Assembly: GCF_017745095.1 (NCBI RefSeq)
Contig: NZ_JAGHZZ010000005.1
Location: 116,245 to 180,244, forward strand
Direction: 5' to 3'
DNA: 64,000 nt
Source: Sporocytophaga sp.
Lineage (GTDB): Bacteria; Bacteroidota; Bacteroidia; Cytophagales; Cytophagaceae
Made by a program: the position numbers and the translations under genes. The notes below the pieces were generated by a model that had not been told where the DNA came from, ran no database searches, and worked only from the letters and a program-made list of their open reading frames with translations. Of the stretch, positions 37,533-47,092 are shown in pieces (within the stretch, counting starts at the first letter, position 1; each line of letters starts with the position of its first letter).

Positions 37533-39740
37533 ATGAAAAAGTATTTTAACTGTATCCGCAGTGCAATTACCATACTTCTGATCGGAACTTTAGTTCATTA
37601 TGCTCAGGCTGCTCCTTACAGAGGTGATCAGTTTGTATTTAAACAACCAGATGGTTCATTAATAAAAGTAAAAGTCTGGGGAGATGAATATTATCAACGC
37701 ATCGAGAGTGAGGATGGATACACCCTTACTAAAGAAGCTGATGGCTGGTTCTATTATGCTTTACTTTCTGAGGATCACCAGAAACTGGTCAGTACTGGTA
37801 TAAGGTTTACTGGGACTGATATTGCAGAAGTCAAAAAAAATGCAGGAGCTAAAGCTTCAAAGCTACCAATTGAAAAAGGGCTTGAACTCAATATTCAGGC
37901 AATCAGAAAGAAAAGAGCTGAAAGTGCTGCCAGATATGGGGGGAAAAGCGCTTCTTTAAGGACATCAGGCGTACCGTCTGGAGATTTCATTCAGTTATCA
38001 GGAAATGTAAAGGGCTTAGCTCTGCTTATAGATTTTCCAGATGAGCCGGCTACAATTCCTGCTGCAACAATGGCTAATCTCTTTAATCAGAATGGCTTTA
38101 ATGGGTTCGGCAATAATGGCTCAATAAGAGATTATTTTTATGAAGTTTCAGGTGGTAAACTTACCTACACCAATCAGGTTCTTGGCTATTATAGATCTAC
38201 AAAGCCCAAGAGCTATTATATGGATGAAAATAACCATAATGTACAGGAATTGCTTCATGAGGTACTCGAGTGGGCTGATACTCAGTTAGACTTTTCAACG
38301 CTTACAACTTACGAAGGAGAAATCCTTGCTGTCAATTTCATGTACACTGGCTATGCTCCATGGGGTACTGGTATATGGCCTCATAAGGGTGGAGTTGACT
38401 TCTCTGCAGATGGCGTTTATACAGGGGTTTATCAGATTACCAATATAGATACTTCTCCGACAATTGCAACCCTTTGTCATGAAAACGGTCACATGCTTTT
38501 TCATTGGCCAGACTTATATGATACTGATTACCACTCTTACGGATTAGGCGACTACTGTCTGATGGCTTATCAGGGAAGTGCCACCAATCCTGTATATCCG
38601 AATGCATACCTTAGAACAAGTGTTGGCTGGGAAACTCCTGTATCACTTAATGGTCAGACAGGAAGCATTGCAGTGAATGCAAATGCTCTTACTTCCTATG
38701 TTTATACAAATCAAAATAACAGTGATGAGCTTTTTGTAATAGAAGCACGCACAAAGACAGGTAGACATGCAGATCTTCGTGATGAAGGACTGGTAATCTG
38801 GCACGTAGATTTAGCTGGAAGAAATAGCAGACCCCAGATGACACCTGAAAGTCATTATCAGATTTCGATTGAGCAGGCTGATGGCATTTTTGATCTTGAG
38901 AACTATGTAAATGGCGGTGATGCATCTGATTTGTTTGATGCAAGCGGCAATTCAACCTTTAATGCCAACTCATTCCCAAATTCCAACTGGTGGGATGGAA
39001 GTCCTTCTGGATTGAATATCACTAATATCAGTGCTATAGGATCGACAATGACCTTCGACCTTGGTTCTAATACATCAACTGCTTGTAGATTCGGAACACC
39101 GCTATCTACTTCTTTACCTACAATATATTATTCTCAGTATAACAGAGTTGATGTTGTAGGCAGTGGAGGTCCGAACCTTAGCAATATGAAATATTTTGCT
39201 GTGAACTGGGATGCTGTTAACAATGGCTTATACAATTTTGTCATAGAAACCCATAACGGAGTTCCATCTTATTATCTTGATCTGAAATTATACAGCACAG
39301 CTACATTCAATACTCCGGCTCCTAAAGTAACCATCTCGGGTTCTGGTATTCCAAGACTTGACGGTACTTATTATGTCGGACGTCATAATGGAAATTTTGT
39401 GATGTCTGAAATATCAGGATTATTTACACTTTACTTCAGTGACGGATCTTCAGCTCCAGTTTGCCCGAGTTCATCTAAAGTTGCTTATATGGATGAATTG
39501 TCAGGAACAGATTTGATACCAAATCCCGCGACCGACTATGTTGAATTGTCATCAGATGTAGATATGGCTGGAGTTAATATTAAGGTTTTAAATGAATTGG
39601 GAAGTGAAATTGCTGTACCTTATTCATTAACAGGAAAATCAATTTCTTTTGACATAAGCAATGTAAAGGCTGGTTATTATTCTGTATCTCTGAAGATAGG
39701 AGAAACACTTGTAACCAAACGACTTGCTGTTGTTAAATAA
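37533..39740 (+). CDS. Secreted M6 family metalloprotease with T9SS sorting domain
   Basis: A 735-residue exported protease with signal peptide (about 1-26), propeptide-like region (about 30-130), M6 (immune inhibitor A-like) catalytic domain (about 150-430) with zinc motif H316-E317-N-G-H320 in 'LCHENGHMLFHWPDLYD', a small beta domain (about 510-645) and a C-terminal T9SS type A sorting domain (about 655-735, 'LIPNPATDYVELSSDVD ... GYYSVSLKIGETLVTKRLAVVK'-like end). 'YPNAYLRTSVGWETPV' is typical of M6 proteins. It probably degrades extracellular protein. The last 40 nt of the gene recur exactly at 43466-43515. Confidence 0.9.
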   Translation: MKKYFNCIRSAITILLIGTLVHYAQAAPYRGDQFVFKQPDGSLIKVKVWGDEYYQRIESEDGYTLTKEADGWFYYALLSEDHQKLVSTGIRFTGTDIAEVKKNAGAKASKLPIEKGLELNIQAIRKKRAESAARYGGKSASLRTSGVPSGDFIQLSGNVKGLALLIDFPDEPATIPAATMANLFNQNGFNGFGNNGSIRDYFYEVSGGKLTYTNQVLGYYRSTKPKSYYMDENNHNVQELLHEVLEWADTQLDFSTLTTYEGEILAVNFMYTGYAPWGTGIWPHKGGVDFSADGVYTGVYQITNIDTSPTIATLCHENGHMLFHWPDLYDTDYHSYGLGDYCLMAYQGSATNPVYPNAYLRTSVGWETPVSLNGQTGSIAVNANALTSYVYTNQNNSDELFVIEARTKTGRHADLRDEGLVIWHVDLAGRNSRPQMTPESHYQISIEQADGIFDLENYVNGGDASDLFDASGNSTFNANSFPNSNWWDGSPSGLNITNISAIGSTMTFDLGSNTSTACRFGTPLSTSLPTIYYSQYNRVDVVGSGGPNLSNMKYFAVNWDAVNNGLYNFVIETHNGVPSYYLDLKLYSTATFNTPAPKVTISGSGIPRLDGTYYVGRHNGNFVMSEISGLFTLYFSDGSSAPVCPSSSKVAYMDELSGTDLIPNPATDYVELSSDVDMAGVNIKVLNELGSEIAVPYSLTGKSISFDISNVKAGYYSVSLKIGETLVTKRLAVVK

Positions 39741-39750
39741 TTTTTAGCTA
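39701..39750 (+). repeat. 50-bp exact direct repeat, copy 1 (end of M6 protease gene)
   Basis: The stretch from AGAAACACTTGTAACC to TTTTTAGCTA covers the last 13 codons of the protease sorting domain plus the first bases after the stop. It is identical to 43466-43515. Similarity continues in the following 50 nt with substitutions, including the terminator's right arm. Confidence 0.9.
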
Positions 39751-39759
39751 CTGAATGAT

Positions 39760-39803
39760 AAAGCCACTGTATGGATATTGTATTCATGCAGTGGCTTTTA
39801 TTT
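39760..39803 (+). terminator. Terminator of the M6 protease gene
   Basis: A 10-bp stem AAAGCCACTG (39760-39769) with CAGTGGCTTT (39789-39798), with further pairing TATG/CATG-like inside the loop, followed by TTATTTTGG. Confidence 0.75.
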
Positions 39804-39982
39804 TGGTGACAGAAGTCAAATGAAATCAGAAAATGATATAACATTGTTCCCCTACTGTTAGACGCACTAAGAGGTACAGTCAAGATGATTCTTACATTAT
39901 TCTACACAAGAACAGAAAACGAAAGTGCATAATAATTTTGTATAATTTTTTTTGTATATTTATTTCTATACTATACAATTTT

Positions 39983-42900
39983 ATGAAGTTATTCTTTACA
40001 CTTTTTTTCTTTTTGTTTTCATTAACTTGTTCTTATTCACAGGCTTTTATTGGTTTGAAGACATTTGGTAGTGATAAGTTTAATGACGGTGCTACAGGCG
40101 TAGTCACAGATACAGATGATAATACAATCATTTGTGGAACTTTTCAAAACACCATAACATTTGGCTCTAAAACCCTTACAAGTCAGGGTACTACTAATAT
40201 TTTTATTGTAAAATTTAATTCTAAACAAGAAGTCTTGTGGGCACTTAGGGTTGGAGCTGGCGACGATAACTATTGTAGTGCCGTAACAGTTGATCGTGAC
40301 AACAACATCTATATCACTGGTTATTTAAATTCTACTTCCGTTGATTTTGGAAAAGTTACAATTCCAGGTCCTTATGCAAGAGCGTTTCTTGCTAAGATTT
40401 CTCCACAAGGAGCCCCTTTATGGTTAAGTTTTACTTTTACAAGATCAAATACTGTTGCCACTGATGATCAGGGATACATATACATAGCTAACGAAAATTT
40501 AGACAAGTATAATTCTGATGGTACTTTAGTTTGGACCAAAAAAGTAGCTATTAAAATTTGGGAAGAGCCCAGCTTCTATATAAACTCAATGTGTATCAGG
40601 AAAAATCGGATCTTAATTTCCGGAGGTTATGGTACGACTATAGTTATAGGAAAAGACACTTTGATTTATAAATATGGTGTGCAACAATCCGGTATATATA
40701 GTAAAGATGTCTTTGTTGCACTGCTTGACACCTCTGCAAATATAAAATGGGCTAGGAATGCCAGAAGCGGCTACAACGACGAAAGTTTTGGAGGAGGCTT
40801 AGATGAAGCAGGGAATTGTTATATAGCTGGCCTGGTTGGATGGCAAGAAGTCGAATTTGGTAACTTTAGCATTTACCCTAAGCACAATTCTTGGTCTTTA
40901 TTTATAGCAAAATATGATTCAACAGGAACACTTATGTGGGTTAGAACTCCCGTTGACAATGCCAGTAGTTTTAGTCAAGCAGCGGGACTTTATACAGATC
41001 CAATAGGAAACTGTTATGTTACAGGTATTAATTTTGGAAGATTTATACTCGGCAATTTTGATAATAATTCCGCTAAATTAAATAATGATGCCTTTATCGC
41101 TAAAATAGGACCTGACGGAACTCCATTATGGGTAGATTATATAAAAGGGGATACAGCAGACATTGGAAAGTCAATTACAATCAATAGTAAAGGTATTATA
41201 ACTGTAGTTGGTAATACATATTCAACAAAACTTACCGCTGGAAAATATTCTGATATTAATTCAAGAGGCTCCTTAGATGTATTCATTTGTCAAGCCATAG
41301 ATCCATTTGTCTTGAGAAAAGATCAAAGTCTTGTTAAAGGTAAAGTCTATACAGAAGAAACGGTTAATTGTATACCAGAAGCCTATGAGCCAGGATTAAG
41401 ATCTTTTATAATTAAAGCAGAGCCAGGTCCGCAATATGCCATTTCAAATGACAAGGGTGAATTTGAATTCCAACTTGATACAGGTACGTATAAAATTACT
41501 CATCAACTACCAGCCCTTGATGACCATTACAAAAATACAAATTGCACAAATGAATATTCTGTTAGCTTAAAAAAGGGGCAATCATATATTGAGAATATTA
41601 ATTTTTCCGATAGCCTTCTTAATTGTCCTATTCTCACTGTTGACATTGCGACAAGCACAAGAAGAATGGCTATGCAAAGCTATACTTATATTAGCTATTG
41701 TAATGAAGGTTCAGCGATTGCCGACGAGGTTTATATAGAAGTTATTTATCCCAATTTTTATAGACCTTTATATACCACTTTCCCATGGTATATGGTAAAA
41801 GACAGCTTTTATGTATTTAAAATCGGAAGCTTAAGGCCCGGTGATTGTGGGAAAATTAAATTAACTGATGTTATGACTCAGCCCATGGAAAAACACGATG
41901 GGAGCATGCAATGTGTGAAAGCCAGGATACTACCACCAGCAAGTTGCGGGTCAGGTAATTGGGACAAATCAACAGTTGAAATTTCAGGAAAATGTTTAGG
42001 GGCAGGACTTATAGAAACTGCTATCTCAAATACAGGCACAGGAAATATGCAAGATAGCAGCGATGTTTATATTTATCTGGACAGCAAACTGGTTTATAGA
42101 AAAAAAGTAAAGTTAAGAACAGAAGAGACTGTCAAATTAAAATTTAATTCTGAAGGCAAAAGTACAAGAGTTAAGGTGATGCAATCTCTCAATCATCCGG
42201 TACCTGGAAATCCTCTTTTTATTATGGAAGGATGTGAAATGGAAGAAGAAGCGAGACCAGCATACGTTAACCAATTGTCTCTGGAAGATGCGAGCAATAG
42301 TTATGAAATGGACTGCAGTGCTATTGTCAATAGTTTTGATCCAAATGAAAAGGTTGTTGTTCCTAGTGGAATAGGAAAAGAAAACTATGTAAGTAAAAAT
42401 GAAGAACTTGAGTATACAATTCACTTTCAAAACTTAGGAACAGATACAGCCTTTTTTGTTAAAGTTATAGATACGCTTTCCCAACACCTTGACTTTATGA
42501 CCTTCAAGAAAGGTATTTCCAGTCATGAATATAAACTTGTAGTCAGTGGTACTGATAAACAAGTTTTAGAGTGGAACTTTTCAAACATCCTTTTGCCGCA
42601 TGCCAAAAAAGACAGTGTAGGAAGCAACGGTTTTGTAAAGTTTAAGATTTCACCTAAAGCTGGTTTGCCAGACAAAACTAAAGTTACCAATAAGTCATAT
42701 ATTTATTTTGATTTCAACTCCCCAGTAATTACTAATGAAACATCAGTTTCACTTTTTGATACTGTAGTTCCCGGCCCATCTCTTAGTGTAATTGCATATC
42801 CAATACTTACTACAGATTCAATAACACAAATTACATCTCAAAGTGCTGTTTCTGGTGGAAAGATTATAGATGATGGAGGATCTCAAATTATTGAGAAAGG

Positions 42901-43363
42901 AATATGCTGGAATACATCTGGTAATCCTACTATTAAAAACAATAAAGTTGTGGTAAATGGAGAAGAAACTAAGTTTGTAAGTCTTCTTTCTAATCTGAAT
43001 GGAAGAACTTTATACTTCGTGAGAGCTTTTGCAACGAATATAGCAGGTACTTCTTATGGAAATCAGGTATACTTTGAAACGCCTCTTCCCACAGACCTAA
43101 AAAATATGGTTGAAAATAAGGTGTCAATTTATCCAAACCCTACAAGTAAATCAGTATCCATCTCTTTGCAACCTTTAGTATTTTCCGAGGTGATCCTGAA
43201 AATTATAAATGTTAATGGTGAAGAAGTTTACAGTAGAAAAATCTTTAATCAGGCTAACGGAATTAATGAGGAGTTGGATTTAACTGGTATAGTCAGTGGA
43301 GTTTATTTTATAAGAATAATTTCTGACAATAATTCTACTACAGAAAAACTTATTATAAAATAA
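39983..43363 (+). CDS. Large secreted beta-repeat protein with DUF7619-like region and T9SS sorting domain
   Basis: 1126 residues from the ATG at 39983, which begins a clear signal peptide (MKLFFTLFFFLF...YSQ); the ATG at 39938 would bury it. The first about 440 residues are SBBP-type beta-propeller repeats ('GAGDDNYCSAVTVDRDNNIYITGY', 'DEAGNCYIAGLVGW', 'DPIGNCYVTGINFG', 'WGxxxGG' type strands). A region with 'NSFDPNEKVVVPSG', 'LEYTIHFQNLGTDTAFFVKVIDTLSQHLD' and 'YIYFDFNSPVITNET' is the DUF7619/DUF11-like module. A fibronectin-like 'GICWNTSGNPTI' domain and a T9SS type A sorting domain ('SIYPNPTSKSVSIS') end the protein. Probably a cell-surface structural or adhesion protein. Confidence 0.88.
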   Translation: MKLFFTLFFFLFSLTCSYSQAFIGLKTFGSDKFNDGATGVVTDTDDNTIICGTFQNTITFGSKTLTSQGTTNIFIVKFNSKQEVLWALRVGAGDDNYCSAVTVDRDNNIYITGYLNSTSVDFGKVTIPGPYARAFLAKISPQGAPLWLSFTFTRSNTVATDDQGYIYIANENLDKYNSDGTLVWTKKVAIKIWEEPSFYINSMCIRKNRILISGGYGTTIVIGKDTLIYKYGVQQSGIYSKDVFVALLDTSANIKWARNARSGYNDESFGGGLDEAGNCYIAGLVGWQEVEFGNFSIYPKHNSWSLFIAKYDSTGTLMWVRTPVDNASSFSQAAGLYTDPIGNCYVTGINFGRFILGNFDNNSAKLNNDAFIAKIGPDGTPLWVDYIKGDTADIGKSITINSKGIITVVGNTYSTKLTAGKYSDINSRGSLDVFICQAIDPFVLRKDQSLVKGKVYTEETVNCIPEAYEPGLRSFIIKAEPGPQYAISNDKGEFEFQLDTGTYKITHQLPALDDHYKNTNCTNEYSVSLKKGQSYIENINFSDSLLNCPILTVDIATSTRRMAMQSYTYISYCNEGSAIADEVYIEVIYPNFYRPLYTTFPWYMVKDSFYVFKIGSLRPGDCGKIKLTDVMTQPMEKHDGSMQCVKARILPPASCGSGNWDKSTVEISGKCLGAGLIETAISNTGTGNMQDSSDVYIYLDSKLVYRKKVKLRTEETVKLKFNSEGKSTRVKVMQSLNHPVPGNPLFIMEGCEMEEEARPAYVNQLSLEDASNSYEMDCSAIVNSFDPNEKVVVPSGIGKENYVSKNEELEYTIHFQNLGTDTAFFVKVIDTLSQHLDFMTFKKGISSHEYKLVVSGTDKQVLEWNFSNILLPHAKKDSVGSNGFVKFKISPKAGLPDKTKVTNKSYIYFDFNSPVITNETSVSLFDTVVPGPSLSVIAYPILTTDSITQITSQSAVSGGKIIDDGGSQIIEKGICWNTSGNPTIKNNKVVVNGEETKFVSLLSNLNGRTLYFVRAFATNIAGTSYGNQVYFETPLPTDLKNMVENKVSIYPNPTSKSVSISLQPLVFSEVILKIINVNGEEVYSRKIFNQANGINEELDLTGIVSGVYFIRIISDNNSTTEKLIIK

Positions 43364-43406
43364 TATGTATCCTCATAGTTAGTTCAGAGAAGATAGAACG
43401 AAATAG

Positions 43407-43441
43407 AAAAGCCTTCAATTTTGTAGTTGAAGGCTTTTTTA
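43407..43441 (+). terminator. Terminator after the large T9SS protein gene
   Basis: A perfect 12-bp stem, 43407-43418 with 43427-43438, loop TTTTGTAG, followed by TTTTTT, 44 nt after the stop. Confidence 0.9.
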
Positions 43442-43465
43442 ATGAATATGCTCTTTAAAAGATAA

Positions 43466-43566
43466 AGAAACACTTGTAACCAAACGACTTGCTGTTGTTA
43501 AATAATTTTTAGCTATTGATTATTTGTAATTCTGTATGGGGCATGGATTCATGCAGGGGCTTTTAC
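43466..43566 (+). repeat. Second copy of the M6 protease gene tail (decayed duplication)
   Basis: 43466-43515 is identical to 39701-39750 (13 codons of sorting-domain end, stop and 3' bases). 43516-43566 is recognisably related to 39751-39800 (TGTATGG, GGATTCATGCA, GGGGCTTTTA) but diverged so that the terminator stem no longer pairs well. No reading frame leads into it, so it is a remnant rather than a gene. It may reflect a tandem duplication that once included a second sorting-domain gene. Confidence 0.8.
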
Positions 43567-43576
43567 ATAGTTAATA

Positions 43577-43615
43577 AAGAAAGGCTGTCATCCTTATGGA
43601 CGACAGTCTTTCTTC
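43577..43615. terminator. Strong hairpin with T-rich tail
   Basis: AAAGAAAGGCTGTC pairs with GACAGTCTTTCTT (one G-T pair, inner mismatch) around a small loop near CCTTATGG. T-rich sequence follows on the plus strand. On the minus strand it lies just after the stop of the T9SS remnant at 43630, so it could serve either direction. Confidence 0.65.
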
Positions 43616-43629
43616 TTTCTTCTGAAATT

Positions 43630-43920
43630 TTATTGTTTGGTTATTTTCAGCATCAATTCATCATAATTGGTTTGAGTTACCTTAATAAGATAAAAGACCA
43701 ATTTGTTCTTCACTTAGATAAACTGTTGGATTATGATTTGTTTTGAAACTTCTTTGATCAATCTTCCATGTATATCATAAACTCGAAAGGCTGTATTTAA
43801 TCCCAGACCAGCTATTGTGAATATAACATTGGAAGGATCAGGATATACATTTATTGATCCATAATTACTTTTCACTATAGCGTTAGGGGAAAATTCCATA
43901 CAAGAACTGGTATCATTCAA
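43630..43920 (-). pseudogene. Frameshifted remnant of a T9SS sorting-domain gene
   Basis: The minus-strand frame from 43920 encodes 'GSINVYPDPSNVIFTIAGL' and 'FRVYDIHGRLIKEVSKQ', the first half of a T9SS type A sorting domain. It then stops at 43714. The second half, 'LVFYLIKVTQTNYDELMLKITKQ'-type sequence ending at TAA (43632-43630), continues in another frame. Together they make a normal 70-80 residue sorting domain but no cargo domain lies upstream, because the ferritin-like gene's stop at 43925 follows at once. It is the decayed 3' end of a lost secreted-protein gene. Confidence 0.7.
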
Positions 43921-43924
43921 TCAT

Positions 43925-44677
43925 CTACAAGCTGACCTGTTGAGATAAGACCATCTTATTTTTCTCTTTAAAAGTAATGCGGTGCAAAGTCTTAAAATAT
44001 TTGTATTTCATTTTGTCCATATATTTTTTGAAATCCGTTCCCCCGGCTTTGAATAATTTTTTATGTGCAGACCACACTACCAGAGATGTTGCAAAGAAAA
44101 AAACAGGATATATGATACGGCTGATGAATTTAGAAAACGATGACTTAGCATTAAAGATGATGGACATTCTCTCAGTCTGAAAATCGATATGGTAAGCTTC
44201 ATCGATCAAAATGTCTGTACAGATTTGTTTTAAAAGTGCACAGCCGGTAGCATTTTTAAGACATTGATAAAATACCTGTGCAGAACTTTCGACTGTAATA
44301 ACAGCCAGTGTCCAGATTTCCATATTGGTATTATAATAACGGATTTTTCTGAACAGACTATCACCCCAGTCTTTTTTGATCCGAGGCTGATCTATAGCAT
44401 CCAGATATCGGCCTAAATTACCTCCATGTTTTTGCTCTTCTTTTATAAAAAGCTTAATAGCATCTATATAATCGGGATCACCGATTTTATTTGCATATAG
44501 TGTTGAGGCATGCAGTAGATGGGCTCCATCAGAGGTCTCACCTAATTGCCAGGCCTGCAATGAATATAAAATTGATGCTATCTCTGTTTCTGAAATTTCG
44601 GGTTTTAAATTCCAGTCAACACGCTGCTGTATAGCATTTATGTTGAAATGTTGTGTCCATTTTTTGCTCGTTTTCAT
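43925..44677 (-). CDS. Ferritin-like di-iron domain protein
   Basis: A 250-residue helical protein with the ligand pattern of a ferritin-like di-iron fold: E in 'QAWQLGETSDG', 'KEEQKHGGNLGRYL' (ExxH), E in 'AVITVESSAQVFY', and 'LIDEAYHIDFQTERM' (ExxH). A hydrophobic segment (about 190-208, 'IIYPVFFFATSLVVWSAH') follows the four-helix core and may contact the membrane. Function (oxidase, hydroxylase or peroxide handling) cannot be assigned. Start ATG at 44677. It is followed immediately by the T9SS remnant. Confidence 0.8.
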   Translation of the reverse strand: MKTSKKWTQHFNINAIQQRVDWNLKPEISETEIASILYSLQAWQLGETSDGAHLLHASTLYANKIGDPDYIDAIKLFIKEEQKHGGNLGRYLDAIDQPRIKKDWGDSLFRKIRYYNTNMEIWTLAVITVESSAQVFYQCLKNATGCALLKQICTDILIDEAYHIDFQTERMSIIFNAKSSFSKFISRIIYPVFFFATSLVVWSAHKKLFKAGGTDFKKYMDKMKYKYFKTLHRITFKEKNKMVLSQQVSL

Positions 44678-44979
44678 TTTTTTATTTTAAAAAGTACTTT
44701 GCGCTTCAAAGTAAATGAAATATTTTGAACAATCAAAAGGCAGGTCGAAGATATATTTTAAAAGTTGATGGTATATATCAGACAATCAGTGTATTGTTTT
44801 TTTGTTTTGTCAGGAAGATCAAGGAAAAGAAATATTGTGGAGAGATCATGTAGTTTTTTATTAAAGATCATTCTTGTTGATGTTCAAGTGTTAAAGTTTT
44901 TGAGTCATATTTCGGAGTTCTGATTTTTTGATTGTTAATCCTCAAATGAATAATTTAGAAGGTACACTCATTAGATAAA
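44678..44979. other. Intergenic region without recognisable features
   Basis: About 300 nt between divergent genes (ferritin-like, minus; lipoprotein, plus). AT-rich; no consensus promoter, hairpin or RNA gene that I can support. Confidence 0.5.
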
Positions 44980-45555
44980 ATGCAAATCCATCAAATTCTA
45001 CTATTAGTATATTGTACTATGTTTTTCGCATGTAACAAAAACAAGGCTTACTATGATTTGAAAGAGCAGACAGGAAATCTGAGAACAGTAAAAAAAAATA
45101 TAGCCAATTATGAATTTGGCGATTGCTATCTTTACGAAAGCAATCGCAGTAAAAGTTATCTAGCTATAGTCACAAGTCATAATGATGATGAATATGTTTC
45201 CATTGTACCAATAATAATTGATAGTATAAAAGGTGTGAATGAAATAAATTTGGACAAAGTCTCGGTTCCTTACTATTCCAGAAATCCTGAATTTATTGAT
45301 TATGTACTAGGTGGAGAAATTCCTTATGGTAGTTTTGATTTAGACTTTGAAAGGAATGACAAGGAAATATTAGATCTGTTAAATGCAAAAATGAAGTATT
45401 TATTTACTTTAAATTTAGACAGTCAAAAAATTAAAAAATATGGGGGCACTTCATTATTGGCAGATATTCCATTAAATGAAGCTTTTGAAAGATCTCTGAA
45501 TTTTGGGGAACAACTTTCTATACAAGTTCCAATTAGAAATTTGTGCAAAGATTAA
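44980..45555 (+). CDS. Predicted lipoprotein of unknown function
   Basis: A 191-residue protein with a lipoprotein signal: MQIHQ, hydrophobic stretch, lipobox 'FFAC' followed by NKNK. The mature part contains 'DCYLYESNRSKSYLAIVTSHNDDEYVSIVPIIID', a beta-strand-rich stretch, and a charged second half. No domain is recognised and no partner gene is adjacent. Confidence 0.6.
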   Translation: MQIHQILLLVYCTMFFACNKNKAYYDLKEQTGNLRTVKKNIANYEFGDCYLYESNRSKSYLAIVTSHNDDEYVSIVPIIIDSIKGVNEINLDKVSVPYYSRNPEFIDYVLGGEIPYGSFDLDFERNDKEILDLLNAKMKYLFTLNLDSQKIKKYGGTSLLADIPLNEAFERSLNFGEQLSIQVPIRNLCKD

Positions 45556-45964
45556 AGTAAAACGTGGTTCATTTCATTTTATCGTTCATGAATCTTGCTT
45601 TAGCTTCATCTACATAAGTCCATAATTGGCAAAAAATTTTTAACTTAATGTAGTGCCAAATCTTTCTACCTACCACTTTTGAAGGAATCAGGAATATATC
45701 AAATCTCTACTTTATTGAACGATGTGAGATCGATAGATTCACACAGAGGAATTCTGTGATGGTGTATCTTTATTCATTTAAATTATCCTAATTTATAAGA
45801 TAAAGGCTTAGTGTGAATTTTCCGTTTCTGCAAATCGACTAAGAATTAGGGGATTTTTAAAAAATAATGCTCTTGATTTATCAAGGTAAAATGAAGATTA
45901 GCTGTATTAATTTTTTTGTCGTAATTTAATTCTTAGATCATTCTTTAAAATTTTAAAAGCTAAT
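45556..45964. other. Intergenic region without recognisable features
   Basis: About 410 nt between two plus-strand genes. A weak hairpin (CACACAGAGGAATTCTGTG, about 45739-45757) is the only structure noted. No ORF, RNA gene or consensus promoter is convincing. It could contain decayed sequence, given the truncated gene downstream. Confidence 0.45.
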
Positions 45965-46897
45965 ATGTCTCATTTTTGGAAGAATATTTATACTGTATTT
46001 TATAGTTGTCTTTTGTTGATTTTAATTCCAGAATTTGGCTATAGCAAAGCAAATTATAGTATAGCTCCTATACCTGAATGGGTTACTCCAACTCCTTATA
46101 ATAATTTTAACCTTCATCCTGAAAACGTATCTGATGGACATAGATTTGTCTTAAAGGATCTGCAAAGTCATGTAGAAAAGGAGGCCTTATATTTCCATTT
46201 CATACGAAAAATAACTTCGGAAGCAGGTGTCCAAAATGGCTCGGAAATCGATGTGAATTTTGATCCATCTTATGAAACCTTGATTATTCATAACGTCCCG
46301 GTTATAAGAAATGGAGATCGTATTAACAAGCTTGATAAAGAGAAGATACAGGTTATCCAGAGAGAGAAAAATAAAGAACGATTTATGTTCGATGGGACTA
46401 ACCTTGCCTATTTGATATTGGAAGATATCAGAGAGGGTGATTATATCGAATATTCTTATACGATTAAAGGTAGAAACCCTATTTATAAAACTAAGTATAC
46501 AGACGCTTTTTATCTGAATTTTTATGATAAGATTGAAAAACTCAAAATAAGAATTATAACAAATACAAATAGAAAGCTGAATTTCAAGACTCTTAACGAA
46601 GATGTCAAACCTAAAACTTTGCAAAAAGGAGACCTTATTGAGTATATCTGGGAAAGAAATGATATGCCCGGGCTAATAATGGATAATGACTGTCCTGCAT
46701 GGTACAATCCTTATACATGGCTAGAGGTTTCTGAATACAGCTCGTGGGAGGAAGTTAATTCTTGGGCTGGTGATCTTTATGAAATCAAAGAACTGCATGA
46801 CACTGCTTTGTTGAATAAGATAGAATGGGTTAAGAAGAATTATAAAAGATCAGAAGATCGAGTTGTGGCAACGCTCAATTTCGAAGAAAGAGCCTGA
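45965..46897 (+). pseudogene. DUF3857 protein, truncated before its transglutaminase domain
   Basis: The 310-residue ORF has a signal peptide (about 1-27) and a DUF3857 domain (about 55-235, 'RNGDRINKLDKEKIQVIQREKNKERFMFDG' region, 'REGDYIEYSYTIKGRNP', 'WERNDMPGLIMDNDCPAWYNPYTWLEVSEYSSWEEV'). Relatives continue with a transglutaminase core (usually 'LNFVQDEIRYMG') and total 600-700 residues. Here the frame reaches 'VVATLNF', then 'EERA' and a stop, exactly where the transglutaminase should begin. No transglutaminase sequence is found in the following 200 nt. The gene is therefore probably a 5' fragment left by a deletion or rearrangement. Confidence 0.7.
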
Positions 46898-46965
46898 AGA
46901 GGACACAGCACAAGTTGTATATAAATTTAATAGTGACTTTTAAGAGGATACTTTGAATTCATATT

Positions 46966-47040
46966 AATCATGTGGTATAAGGTCTTTCATCCCGACATAT
47001 AAGAGCTGCCTTATATCTCTCTGACCTAAGCCACATGGTT
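46966..47040. repeat. Cruciform-like inverted repeat
   Basis: Outer arms 46966-46984 (AATCATGTGG...AAGGTC) and 47023-47040 (GACCTAAGCCACATGGTT) pair over about 17 bp with one mismatch and one bulge. An inner stem ATATAAG (46997-47003) with CTTATAT (47010-47016) sits in the loop. The structure lies just after the truncated DUF3857 gene and before a membrane-protein gene. It could be a MITE-like or REP-like remnant, or a structured RNA. Confidence 0.5.
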
Positions 47041-47092
47041 GACTATAGAAAAGTATTATAAAATCGAAATTAACTTAATCTGAGAAATATTT

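Noticed and set aside
43516..43746. Plus-strand ORF after the copied protease tail
   Set aside because: It runs through a terminator hairpin and antisense to the T9SS remnant, has no family match and its start lies in decayed repeat sequence.
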